The notes beneath the pieces are model-generated. The model was not told the origin of the DNA and searched no databases. It saw nothing but the letters and a program-made list of their open reading frames with translations. From Malachius bipustulatus (lineage: Eukaryota; Arthropoda; Insecta; Coleoptera; Melyridae), in NCBI GenBank assembly GCA_910589415.1, contig OU342639.1, positions 26,606,268-26,670,267 of the forward strand: a stretch of DNA of 64,000 bases, given 5' to 3'. The position numbers were made by a program, and so were the translations under genes. Numbering within the stretch: the first letter of the stretch is position 1; every line of letters begins with the position of its first letter. Below are positions 1 to 22,654 of this stretch, one piece after another.

Positions 1-1288
1 AATATGACGAAAATACTGTATAATTTTGCCAAATAGCACCGATTTTGATAAAAATTTTAAATTTAGGTTCTACTTTACCCTCTACTTCAAAGTTGACCGT
101 GTACCGGGGGTTACTTTTACCTTGGAGGTGAAAAATAATTAATTGAAAATAATTCCGAGAATGGATAGATTGCCTTATACAGTGTGTTTCACTACATACA
201 GAAAACAACTCTTTTTGAAATTTACAAAAAAAAAAAAAAATATTGAGGTGCTTCCATTTGAAAACTTCCGAAGTTTTTTCAAATGGAAAAACTACATTTT
301 AGCCGTTCCAAGGAACTATATAGCCTACTGTGATTAAAAATAAATTGAGAAAACATACCTACTCGGCATTTTTTTTCAAAAATTTTTATTTGAAATACGT
401 TGTTTGAGATCACCTCAACCCCCAAAATTCCGAGTTCAGTAAAAAAAAAAACAAGAAAGTGTCAATTTTTCAACCAATAAACCCACTTTTTCTCAGACGG
501 TTTTTTGAGATTAAGTCAAAAAGAATTTTATCAAAAAAATCCTTCTTAGTGTATTGAATAATTATTACATTATTATTCATTGTGCGAGCTTGCTCATGCG
601 TAGTATAGTGCCGCATGGGTGGTGATTTATCCGCTCCTCCTCACTCGAAAGCCCACAGCTGCTTTTAGCTTTATGGTAAGTTAGAGTTTATTTACACATT
701 TACACACACAAGGCCACGTACAATGAATTACATAATTTACATACAACAGTAAACTGTTAATTTTAAAAAGACTTTTATACAATGTGATAGCATTAAATTT
801 GTAACGTAAAGTCAGACGTCAATGTCAAATCAATCATTGACAAGAACCGGTATTTCTGTGGTGACAAATTTTATGCATTTATGCCGTTCGAGTTTGAGTT
901 ACTTTTAGTTTTAGTATAGTATACAATTCTTTGTCTGCAGGCAACAAACAACAGTCAACAAACAAAGTTTTTATAATAATAATAAAATAACAAATACATA
1001 ACATGAATGAATAACATGATCGACGTAACGACGTATCACGTATCGTATCATTTCATTAGTAGTATTTTATTTTCTATTTTATTTAGTTGATGTGTCTTGG
1101 AATGCAGTTGCTATGCATTATTGCGCTTACATTATTAAATTTATAAGCAGTTCTTCTCCAGGTTGTGAATTTAGTGATTTGTGAAATGATACAGTAGAAA
1201 TAATTTCGGTCATTTCTATTATCTAAAAAACAATGCGGTTGTAATTAACATCTACACAATAGCTTGTCAAATCGTATACTGCTTCACA
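1..1288. other. AT-rich region upstream of the imd-like gene
   Basis: I found no convincing coding exon or RNA gene here. The stretch is AT-rich with short homopolymers and a small inverted repeat near 255-290 (AAAACTTCCGAAGTTTT). The last few hundred bases should contain the promoter and 5' UTR of the imd-like gene, but I see no decisive TATA box or NF-kB-type site. There is a small GC-richer patch at about 585-670. Confidence 0.4.
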
Positions 1289-1490
1289 ATGACATCTTTG
1301 GAAGACCAGGATTTAACAACCGATGCTGTCCCTACACCACCCAGGCAAGAAGAAAGCGAAAGTTACAAACAGGTGCCAATGCCCGATGAAAGGGAATGTT
1401 CATCTTCTGAAGAAGAATTAAATGATGTAAAACCTGAAAAGACAACACCTGGAAAATTTCCAAATTGCAAAGACAGTTCACCTTCTGGAG
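1289..1490 (+). CDS. imd: imd-like exon 1 (coding part)
   Basis: Encodes the acidic, Ser/Pro-rich N-terminus with the LTTD/AVPT motif. It ends GGAG before GTAAAC, leaving one base of a split Ala codon. Confidence 0.8.
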
Positions 1491-2017
1491 GTAAACCCAA
1501 GCTTAGATTCCACTGCAAAGTTTTAATTTTTGTGTTTTTCAGCATTTGCAACTGTGATCAATATAAGCAACGCTAACGGATTTCATATCGGAAATAATTT
1601 TACTGTTGTTTTGGGAAAGCAAGAGAAGGAAACAAAAAAAACCTACAAAGACATGAAAAAGACTGAACTAGTGAGGAAACTTCTCAGGATGGATTCTAAA
1701 GTAACAAAGAAACATATTCTGTATCTGTCCGGTTTTATAGGAGAAGGCTGGAAAGACACCTTCAGAAGACTCAATTTTTCTGAAGCACAGATCGCTCAAT
1801 TTTATGAAAGTCATATTGCTAGTGGATTGAAAGAAGTGAGTTTTTATTCTTTAAGATTACCTACTGTTTAAATATAATTTTATAGGTGATATTTCAAATG
1901 TTATTGGACTGGATCCAAGCTGAAGCTGATAAAGCCATTACAAAGGTTCTGGCTAGTGCATTGTGGGAGTCGAATCAAAAAGAAGCTGTTCTGAAATGGT
2001 CTCAAAAGGAATTTTAA
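1289..2017 (+). CDS. imd: IMD-like death-domain adaptor, three coding exons
   Basis: Joining 1289-1490, 1543-1835 and 1886-2017 (introns of 52 and 50 bp, both GT-AG) gives an uninterrupted 208-residue protein. Its C-terminal half (about residues 118-205) reads as a death domain, with the pattern LSGFIGEGWKDTFRRLNFSE. Upstream, about residues 73-91, is a HIGNN core like the cryptic RHIM motif of IMD proteins. Near the N-terminus LTTD12 is followed by A13-V-P-T, which fits the caspase (Dredd) cleavage site and the exposed IAP-binding motif (A-x-P-x) known in IMD. By family knowledge, IMD is the cytosolic adaptor below peptidoglycan receptors. It recruits FADD and Dredd, and after cleavage binds IAP2 to activate TAK1 and Relish. 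The first ATG at 1289 is chosen because it keeps the cleavage motif and there is none better upstream. FADD is less likely because there is no death-effector domain. Confidence 0.82.
1543..1835 (+). CDS. imd: imd-like exon 2
   Basis: Follows a TGTGTTTTTCAG acceptor and ends GAA before GTGAGT, phase 0. It carries the RHIM-like HIGNN motif and most of the death domain. Confidence 0.82.
1886..2017 (+). CDS. imd: imd-like exon 3 with stop codon
   Basis: Follows a short AT-rich tract ending TATAG. It encodes the last death-domain helices (FQMLLDW...LWESN) and stops at TAA 2015-2017. Confidence 0.8.
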   Translation: MIFQMLLDWIQAEADKAITKVLASALWESNQKEAVLKWSQKEF

Positions 2018-2161
2018 TGTTGAAGAATATTTTAAACTTGTTATTAATAATATAGTTGTAATATTTTATATATATTTTTTATCTAATCGTTAATTAGTTT
2101 ATGTATTTTAGGTATATAAAATTATATACATCATGATTAATAGAAACATATCTAGTGACAC

Positions 2162-2433
2162 GATACACATATACACGGTATGCCGATTGCCGTTACTATT
2201 TTGGTTATTACTGCGCAATGACGTCATGTGGTTTTATTTTGACTTAAAGTATTAATCGCGGCGAGGTTGTTTATAAAATAAATGTCAAATTATATTGCTT
2301 CCATCCTTTTCGCTTGTGTTTTTCTCTGTGCTAGATCTATTATGGAAAAATCTTTATTTTTTTTTCCGAAAACAATAAAATGAAGCGCAGTCTGCGCGTC
2401 ATCGTCTATCGGCATACCCTGTATATGTGTATC
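2162..2433. mobile_element. Short inverted-repeat (MITE-like) element
   Basis: The ends are inverted copies: GATACACATATACACGGTAT at 2162 matches the complement of the sequence ending at 2433, with about 25 bp of near-identity continuing into GCCGAT. The inner ends read TACACGG and CCCTGTA next to TA, a Tc1/mariner-like arrangement. No transposase is present. It lies just after the imd stop codon and may supply its 3' UTR; an AATAAA occurs near 2277. Confidence 0.55.
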
Positions 2434-2634
2434 ATGAAATTTTCTTCAACTCCCAATTCATGGAAGTAAAAATAATTTGCAGCAATATGATAAAAAAACA
2501 TCTTAGTACATCTGCAAATTGGTATTTTTTTGGCAAGATTACATTGTTATTGTAAACTTACCTTTTTGCCCCCACCCCTCCAACATGTGCTGAAATTTGA
2601 GGGGAACACAGTGATAAGCTGCAAATCTTTTCAG

Positions 2635-2792
2635 GGGCCCCAGACAATACCAACATAATGATAACATTACAAGTGGAAGGTTTCAAGAAATGGACTTATG
2701 AACAAAATCTTCAAAGTTTACCTGCCAATTTGTTCAATGACATTGGTTACGTTATTGGATTTATTAGTTTTGCATTTTCGGAAAACCTACAT
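2635..2792 (+). CDS. Candidate isolated coding exon, unknown protein
   Basis: After CTTTTCAG there are 158 bp open in one frame (2 bases plus 52 codons), ending before a GTAGGT donor. The translation includes ITLQVEGFKKWTYEQNLQSL and a hydrophobic stretch (YVIGFISFAF). I do not recognise the family, and no partner exon could be joined confidently. It could be an exon of an unannotated gene, a decayed gene piece or chance. Confidence 0.25.
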
Positions 2793-5488
2793 GTAGGTAT
2801 CAGAACTTTTTTAATTAGGTTTTTCTGACAAGGATTTATCCTTTCCCATTTTTCATACCAAAGTAGGGGGTATAGGTAGGTACTTTTATTATTTTATATA
2901 ATTGGGTACTTCTAATCTAACTTGGAATAATCAGAATGAATGAAAGCAAAATAATTGCTTGGGTAATTCCCTTCTGATTAACTGAGGGAGCTATAAACTC
3001 CACAATGGGGTTTTCCAATAGCATTAGGTCAGCTGTTGTTTTTGTTTTCTTAAGTTTCATTTTTCAAGTAGGTACATCAGTTCAGTACCTAGGTACCTAC
3101 CAAAAATGTAAATACCGAATTGGTAGTCGTTACTGCCATCAGTACCATCTGCTCTGCATAGTGCATTCCTTTTCATTTATTTTCCTTTTACTTATTTATC
3201 TTCGATCTGATTCTCATCGGCCATCATATTGATTGGTTTTGGACTTTGGTTTGGTTGGTTGTCCCTGCTCCCTGTCAGCAAATACACTAGACTGTTAATA
3301 CGTCCAACTCCGGCAATTTTACATGCATTTCGAAGGCAGCCGCTGTGGCAGCGCCATTTAGTGTCGCGAGTTGTAACTAACACACTGCACCATAGTGATG
3401 TGCAACAGATAACAGTATCCAGTAGATATTGATACATTAGTCACAAGTATCTGATACGTTGAGTTGATTACTTGATTACTTTTGCTTGCTTGATACTTAA
3501 TCATTATACCCAGACCCCGGACCCGATATTTCTCTATGGGATCGTTGAGTACCTACTGACTAGTTATGCAAGGCTACTTCGGTCCTCTAAGAAAATTAAA
3601 AAAAGTAAAAATTTCAAGCCAGAAAACAAAAAAGGAATAATTATTATAGGTATACTTGACTCTTTAAAAATTATAAGTAATAACATAATAATTATCAAAT
3701 AAAAATGTAAATATGTAACTGTATTACATATAATGAAAAAATACTTGAGATGGAATGTGAAATAAGCAAAAAAAAAAATTTTTCATTTACTTCAGTCTTG
3801 TAAGAAAAAAAAAATGAAGATACCTACATAGGTATACGTACCGAACCGAAGTACGAACAGAGATGCAATACAAGATACAAGGCCATATGGGCTAAAACAT
3901 CACGTGGAACAAGGAACTTATGATTATACATAATTCAGTTCCAGCACTCCAGGAGCAGGAGTTTATAGTAGAGATACCGTTCCGAGGGTCAGGGTATGCG
4001 TGTCGCGATTACGGCTCCGCTCCAGTCGGCGATGTGGCTATGGCTAAACAGTTCCAAAATACCGGTACATATTTTGTCGCGGTATTTTTCTGTCGCGGTA
4101 CCAGTTGGATTGGAACGGTCGTACTCTTCGGTAACAGTATTTCCCATCTCTATTCCGGGCCCAGTAGAACAACTGTAGCGGTCCTCGAGCCGCCAGGTTC
4201 GCTAGCGTCGCCTCGCTGCCGGTTTTCAGTCGAAGTTGGACGTATTATGTCTAGCGTATTTGCTGTCAGCATTCGTAGTTCGTACAGACAAAACAAGCCA
4301 AACCGCTAACGCCGATCGCCAACTTCTATCTCTCTCTATCTATTAATTATCACCCATCAAGTGTTAAATTAACTTAATTAATTATAATATTCAATTTACC
4401 ATCACGATATTCTTGGGTTATGGTGGCATTTGGCATTATAAAATAAAAACCAAAGAAGAAAAAAGGTCAGGAAAGAGTATACCTAATATAACGTTACTTT
4501 ACCTCAAGGATCTATCCAATGAATACGACGGAAGTCAGCCATCTTGGTGGTCCAAATTTGATATTGACAGTTGACTTAACCCAAACTATGCCATAAAGCT
4601 CGGTCGGTGATTGGCTGTTACGTGACGGACGGTCGGCAGACAGGCGGAAGTGATTGATTTTCAGTTGTCTTCTGTCTCTGTCTGGCATCGTCCGCCATAT
4701 TGGTGGTCCCTGCCGGAGGTCACCAAGGAAATCGCATATACTGTCTGAGCTTTTTTCTTCTTTGATAAAAACAGGGAACCTAACCTGCTGTTGCCGAGTG
4801 AGGGAAGAATAATATTTCTGGGTACTGAGGGGTTCCTGCATTTAGGCATACCGGATCCACCTGAGCTAAGCCAGGCGCATGTGATTTGACGTAAGTCCCG
4901 TCACAAACTTTCAAAGTGTAATGAATTTTTTAAACAAAATCATAGGTTAAAATTAAAAATAGAGACAGAGTCGTTAAGTCTTAGTTAACTTTCTTTCACC
5001 GGGCCAAGGTTATAGCTTACCTATATTAGTTCACTAATTGCAGCTGTAACTTAAAAAATAATAATTTAAATTGAATAATTCGGTGATAAACAAGCCTTAA
5101 AATTAAAATTAGGTCAACCATAGACAAATGTAACGCTAAACACAAAAAAACGTAAAATGCAAACACAAAAGCAGTATATGTTTTTTATCCCCCCAAGTCC
5201 TTAATCTCAAAATTAATGTCTGAAAATTTATTCACAATTTCCACCTGTAAGAAATTCCCTGACATTCAAAATTATAGTGAAGCTTTCTGTTCAAACCTTA
5301 AAAAATAAGAACCCGAAGACTCATCATCATATAATATGACTTTAGGTAGGAGAGGAAAATTTGGAAAGGATAGAAGCTATAGTGACTATAACCTTCATAA
5401 GCCAGGATGGGAGCTAATTGGAACAAGAAAAAATGGAGTAGTCATCAGATTCTACTACTATTAATAGGTCTATAAAATATCTACTAAA
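2793..5488. other. No gene recognised; diverged repeats
   Basis: There are open frames up to 129 codons (near 3920-4309), but their composition is not protein-like and they match no family I know. The 3950-4320 stretch is GC-richer than its surroundings. I see no tRNA or clear transposon ends. Confidence 0.35.
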
Positions 5489-5848
5489 ACGCCGTCAGTG
5501 ATGACGTCAGTGGTCGGGGAAACCGGTTACGGTTCCAAATAAACAAGCATTTGGCAGTTGCAGAGTTTCCAATTTCACTGTAAACTTTTGATTACAGTAA
5601 ATGCGGAATTTTTAGTGATAAAAATTATACTATACCGACAGACGGCACGAGCTGCACGGAAACCTAAAATATGATTTGATTCAATTAAATTGATGGCGAT
5701 CGCAGGCCAATGCCTGAAAACAACCTCAATAATAAGTCAAACTTCAGGACCACGTGAACTTAAATCTTCAACTAAATCACGATAACTGACAACAATGGCC
5801 ACGTGAACGGTTTGTTTATTTGGAACCGTGACGTCACACTGTCGGCGT
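5489..5848. mobile_element. Inverted-repeat MITE-like element
   Basis: ACGCCGTCAGT at 5489 pairs with ACTGTCGGCGT ending at 5848. Further in, GGTTCCAAATAAACAA (about 5532) pairs with TTGTTTATTTGGAACC (about 5811). The element is non-coding, and no clear target duplication was found. Confidence 0.5.
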
Positions 5849-7329
5849 CTATTAAAATGCTTAGATATATCAGTGATTTTGAGCGCAAATTATACTTTTT
5901 TGGAGGCTTTTGACTGGTCCAAACATTCCAAGCAGGGTGATTTGAATTCAAAAACGTCAAATAGCAGGGTTGCATTTATTTGTTTTTGACTTTTTTTTAT
6001 TATCAATTTTTGAAATTGCATTGCCTACTGGTTTTAACGAAAGACCGTTACAGTTTTATGATGAATATAATCGCGCGGCCCCCTGCTGTTTTATATTAAC
6101 AAAAAATTATATCTTAAAGTTATCTTAAGCACTGCCTCCTTTACTTACAGGTTACAGGTTACAAGGTGGCAGTGTCTTAAGTGATTGCATGCTTGACGCG
6201 GTTAATTCTGCAATGTGTTGGCTAAGAAAAATTAGAATTACGCAAGAAAAAAGTAAGGCAAAGCGATAACTTACCACAAATTTACTAAAAATGGGGCAAT
6301 TGCAAAACAGTGAGAAGTAGCCTCCAAGAGTAATAAGCTAATTAAAATTAATACTGCATCGAAATAAACTATTATTATTTATTACTGCTGTGTCGTATGT
6401 AGGTGTCACAAGTCTGACGTCATAGGCTGCGCACAGCTGACTTTACATTGTTTATTTGTATTTGTATCATGTAATAATGGTGAACAAAAAATGGAAAATA
6501 CGAATACAATATATAATTTACTATATTCACCCAGTTTTTCTGAAAAAAAAAACTGGAGAAAGCCCCGGCCCCCCACCTTTCTCTGGGGGGCACTCGGTTC
6601 TCCCCAGACCCCCAGGAAGCTGTTCGCCAAAATTGGTTATACTTCCAGAATTTTTTTTCTAGGATATTTCCTTTTTTGGAAGACTCATGTTTTCGTATTA
6701 CTCTAGTGCTAATGCTATCTAATGATCATCATATTTAATAATCAATACACATTACAAAATTCGCGGGGAGGCCCCCAAGTCCTCATCGCCGCCACTGACA
6801 AACCTGGTGATAAAAAACCTAAAACTTCTGCAAAAACTATTTCCTATTTCTTGATGGAATTTGTTTCACTACCTCCACCAACGCGTGCGCATTACAAGTT
6901 TTATGAACATTTCGAGATTTCTAGTGATTTTGAAATTTAAAAGTTGAGTTTTTCCCCGAGAGACGGCCAGGAATTTATTAGAACTTGATAGGTCAGGTCA
7001 TTGGTCATTGTATCTCCTCTGAAATTTCAAAAATATAAAACGGACATGGATTTAGTGAACGAATATCTCCACGACGAACACAGTAATTACGGTCAAGTCA
7101 AAAGTCAAGTCATACATAATTTCATAATTATTGTTTACTTACTGCTACTGCAGTACTGTTACTGTTTACTTTTTACTTTCATGGTGGGGTATTTTTTAAG
7201 TAGGTACTTAACTAGAGAAAAAATATAGGTAACAAGGAAACAATATTGAAGTATTCCAGCTTTTTATGGAAAACTCAATTATAATCATAACGAACAGTTT
7301 GTTTCCTTACGTCTACAAACAGGAATCTT
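5849..7329. other. No gene recognised
   Basis: AT-rich sequence with one GC-rich patch at about 6555-6620 that looks like transposon debris. Open frames of 68-75 codons here overlap that debris and have no recognisable content. Confidence 0.35.
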
Positions 7330-7621
7330 TATTTATGATCTTTTTTTTAATTTTCTGTCAACAAGCAAAAGAGAGAGGGTTCGCATCGTTGTGCTTCGCT
7401 TTATCGTTTTCTGTTTCTGTAACTGGTGGGTGACTGGTGTGTCTGTGCGTGACTTAATATATCTGTCTGTAAAAGCAAAAGCAAAAGCGCGAAGAGGACG
7501 AGCGACGAGCTCTGTGATCGGTAGGTACAAAAGTTTGCTGTAAAATAATCGAACTTCAGTGTCGTACCGCTTGTAATTTTTTTTCTTGGAAAATATAAGT
7601 GACCGAATTAGGATATAACAG
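7330..7621 (+). promoter_or_regulatory. Possible CK2 alpha promoter and 5' UTR exon
   Basis: This GC-richer stretch, about 1 kb before the coding start, contains two donor-like sites: GATCG before GTAGGT at 7521 and AACAG before GTAAAT at 7622. The coding exon has an acceptor-like TTTTTCAGTTTCAG ending at 8394, so a non-coding first exon here would make sense. No TATA box stands out. This is inference only. Confidence 0.25.
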
Positions 7622-8447
7622 GTAAATTTTATTATTAATTATATTAAATTTTGGTAGATTTGATTGTAAAGATCGTGTCCAGATATAAAATGAGATAATA
7701 GGCGATTGCGATAAGGGTGGTAGAATAGCATTTGTCCGGCTGCACGCCCCTGACGGCGGCAATGCAGTTATAGAGGGGTACGCTATATACTATTGGAATA
7801 AATGGCTCACAATCAGAAGTAGGTAAGGATCGTCCAACGTTCAACCAGTCTACCGTGGCGGGATTCCTTCCATCTTGTAGGCATCGGCATAAGGCATAGT
7901 CGCATATTCGCATAGTAGTTAAGAAGCCGGCATTTCATCCAATAAACCACACCAACCAAGGTCCATTTATAAATACTTGAAGGTCTCCGAAATTGCTATG
8001 TGCCGAAAAACTGGGAATTTCAGTCACTAATCTCTCAAAGGAATGAACTAACTAGGTATGATGTATTTAATCGAGTAGGCTTCTCCAATAAATTCTAATG
8101 TATATACATAATACATAGTGTACCTTTACCTATGCACAGGGGAATGGCGTGTACCTACCCACCTAGGTCCTAGGTACTTACCTATAACTAAACGAGGCTT
8201 TTGATTGTACAAGTTACTTATTAGAGACTTGAAGAATCTGATATGTAGTAATGCTGATTAAATGTTCTAGGTTAGCAAAACTGTGTTTAAAAAAAGGTTG
8301 GTTGAGCCAGTGTTCCTCTGGCCTAGCACATTTATACCCACCCACATTTTTATTAAAGCATGAATGTAGTAATTTGATCATTTTTCAGTTTCAGGCACTG
8401 CGGAGGAATTCTGTCGGTCCGGTTGGTTACTTAACTGTACAAGAGCG

Positions 8448-20435
<11,988 letters not shown>

Positions 20436-21927
20436 GTAAAATAATAACCATTGCTAGTTTCATTTCACCTCATTGTTTGTCACAAATGCCATAGATCCCT
20501 GTATTTACATTTACATTGATGCGTATGAGTATTCTATTCCATTCGAGTTTATTAGTTTATTTTTCAATGAATACTGAATGAAGTAAAAGTAATTATAAGT
20601 ATTAATGCGGAATTATCTTGTAAATTTTCTTCCCGCTATTTTGTTGTTCTTTTTACTTTTTAAAACTATTTTTATGCATTATTTTTACATAGAATTAGTA
20701 GTGGATTTGGATAATAATTATTTTTTGTAAAGATATTTGCTCTACTACTGATTCTTTGTTATTGATTAATTGTAATATATATTGACGATTAAAAATAAGA
20801 ATGCAGTTTTGTATATTCTTAAAGACATTTTTGTAAACATAAGGAAGAATATGTCTATAATTATTAAGACTTTGTATTTGAAGATCCCTGTGTTTATTAC
20901 CAGTGTACAAAATCATAGCATTGTAAAAAAATTGCTGTTGTAAGTAATATTATCAGTTAATTTACAAGGCATCTATCTAATTTTATTTTAATTATTAAAA
21001 AATTCTGATAAAGAGAAATTGATCTTTCTTAATGCTCATACTTTGACTAATCAACACAATTCTGTTGTTCTTTTGAATTCTGTTGTAAAGAAATTTTTCG
21101 CAATAAATTGTACAAAAGCAATCCGCTTGGTTTTTCTCCACCCTCCCTGAAATAATAAAGTGCTTACTGCTTATTGTATTTTCCGATTAAATTCTGATTC
21201 TTGTAATTATTATTCTTATCCATCAGTGAATAAATAGCTTCATTATCAAGAAGAAAATATCACTTAGCATTTTCTTTCTGATCAGTACTGTTGAGTACTA
21301 AAAATAATGATATTTCAAATATGTTCCAATCAGAAATGGAGCAGTTACGAAATATTTAAAAATTGATGCTGGAACAGGAATACCCATTAAATCTGGTGAT
21401 TATAATAACAAATTTAACCAAATAGTTATATTTTTCAAATCTTGTGCATATTGCTTTTGTCACAGTCTGTCATCTATTATAGGTATATAATAAAAAAAAA
21501 AAAAAGATGATTGACTCACCTTTCAAGCTCCATCTCAAACTGCTTGACAAAGAAAGCTGAATTTTGACATACAAATTCATTTTAGGGTGTAGGCGATACA
21601 TATAAGGAAGGTTTTTTTCAAATTTCAAGGGATAGAGAAAGCCCCTCAAAAATCAAAATCTTTTAAAACAAGTGTAATATTTATCTCTTTTTAGATAGAA
21701 AGCATTTTTTATATCCCCACTTGAGAGGGCAACTTCAAAGAAATTTGGAGAGAAGTTTCAGAATCAAATCAAGCTTTTTAATATTATTATTGAAAATGTA
21801 CCTTCACTGCAGGGAAATCCATATGACACTCTGGGAACGGTGCATGAGCGGAGAAATCGATTCACCTTTGCTTTGAATCGTTGCAGGTAGTATTCCTCAG
21901 AAAACACGATTTCCCTTGTTGCAAAAT
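20436..21927 (+). other. Probable CK2 alpha 3' UTR and flanking sequence
   Basis: AT-rich and non-coding. A candidate polyadenylation signal AATAAA lies at 21102-21107. Nothing else is recognised up to the repeat at 21928. Confidence 0.4.
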
Positions 21928-22467
21928 CAGTGGCGTAGCCACATATGGGTTACTAGGAGGTCAGAGCCCCCCCCCCCCCATAGACAGTCTAACATGATCA
22001 TAATTTTTTCAAATATTTTTTTCACAAAAATTTATATCCAAGTACACTAAAAATTCTTGTGTGTTATTTTTATACTCCAGACTCTAGCATTCACTTAAAT
22101 AACATTTTACCACTCAGATTTGAATAAAAATCACGAGTCGAAGCCGAAGACAAACGAACTCGAAATTCTCACACATCTTATCCTCTACTTATATGAGACA
22201 TTCTCCTATAGGGATAGGTACCTAATTACTAATTATTTTAGTCTGGTCGAGTGAGAATGAGTTCAAAATTTGGTTTAATTTTTACTATTGGGAAATTGCG
22301 TGGCCTTGAACATTAACACATTTCGCCTGTGGTGCTTCTTTGTAGGGTTTCCTCCCCCCAAACCCCCTTTTCAACGTCATTTAATATTCTTTTTTAATTT
22401 TATGCATTAATCAAATTCATGATTGAAACCCTCCCCCCTCCATATGAAAATTCTGGCTACGCTACTG
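21928..22467. mobile_element. Relic element with CAGTGGCGTAGCC ends
   Basis: The left end CAGTGGCGTAGCCA and right end TGGCTACGCTACTG are inverted. Ends of this type are common in arthropod hAT-like elements. No clean 8-bp duplication remains. The interior has a poly-C run near 21970 and no transposase. Confidence 0.6.
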
Positions 22468-22654
22468 TAGCAAGTTATATTGTAATCCTCAGGAAACACT
22501 CCCCTTGGAAAGTTATTCCTAAGGAATGTGGTTCTATGCATGAAATAAGATAGCACGAGGTGTAACAAGCTGAAATAGATGGCATGTCTATTGTGTACAG
22601 CAATGATAAATGACCTGACCAATCAGGTTCTGTTATTGTGGGAACTTTCGTCTC

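Noticed and set aside
1289..2017. FADD as the identity of the death-domain gene
   Set aside because: There is no death-effector domain, and the N-terminal D-AVPT and HIGNN motifs fit IMD.
2282..2386. Short signal-peptide-like frame after imd
   Set aside because: It lies entirely within the inverted-repeat element 2162-2433.
3005..3232. 75-codon frame starting with a hydrophobic segment
   Set aside because: Low-complexity hydrophobic content, no splice context, no family resemblance.
3920..4309. 129-codon plus-strand frame
   Set aside because: No recognisable domain; composition follows a GC-rich repeat-like patch, with overlapping long frames typical of chance.
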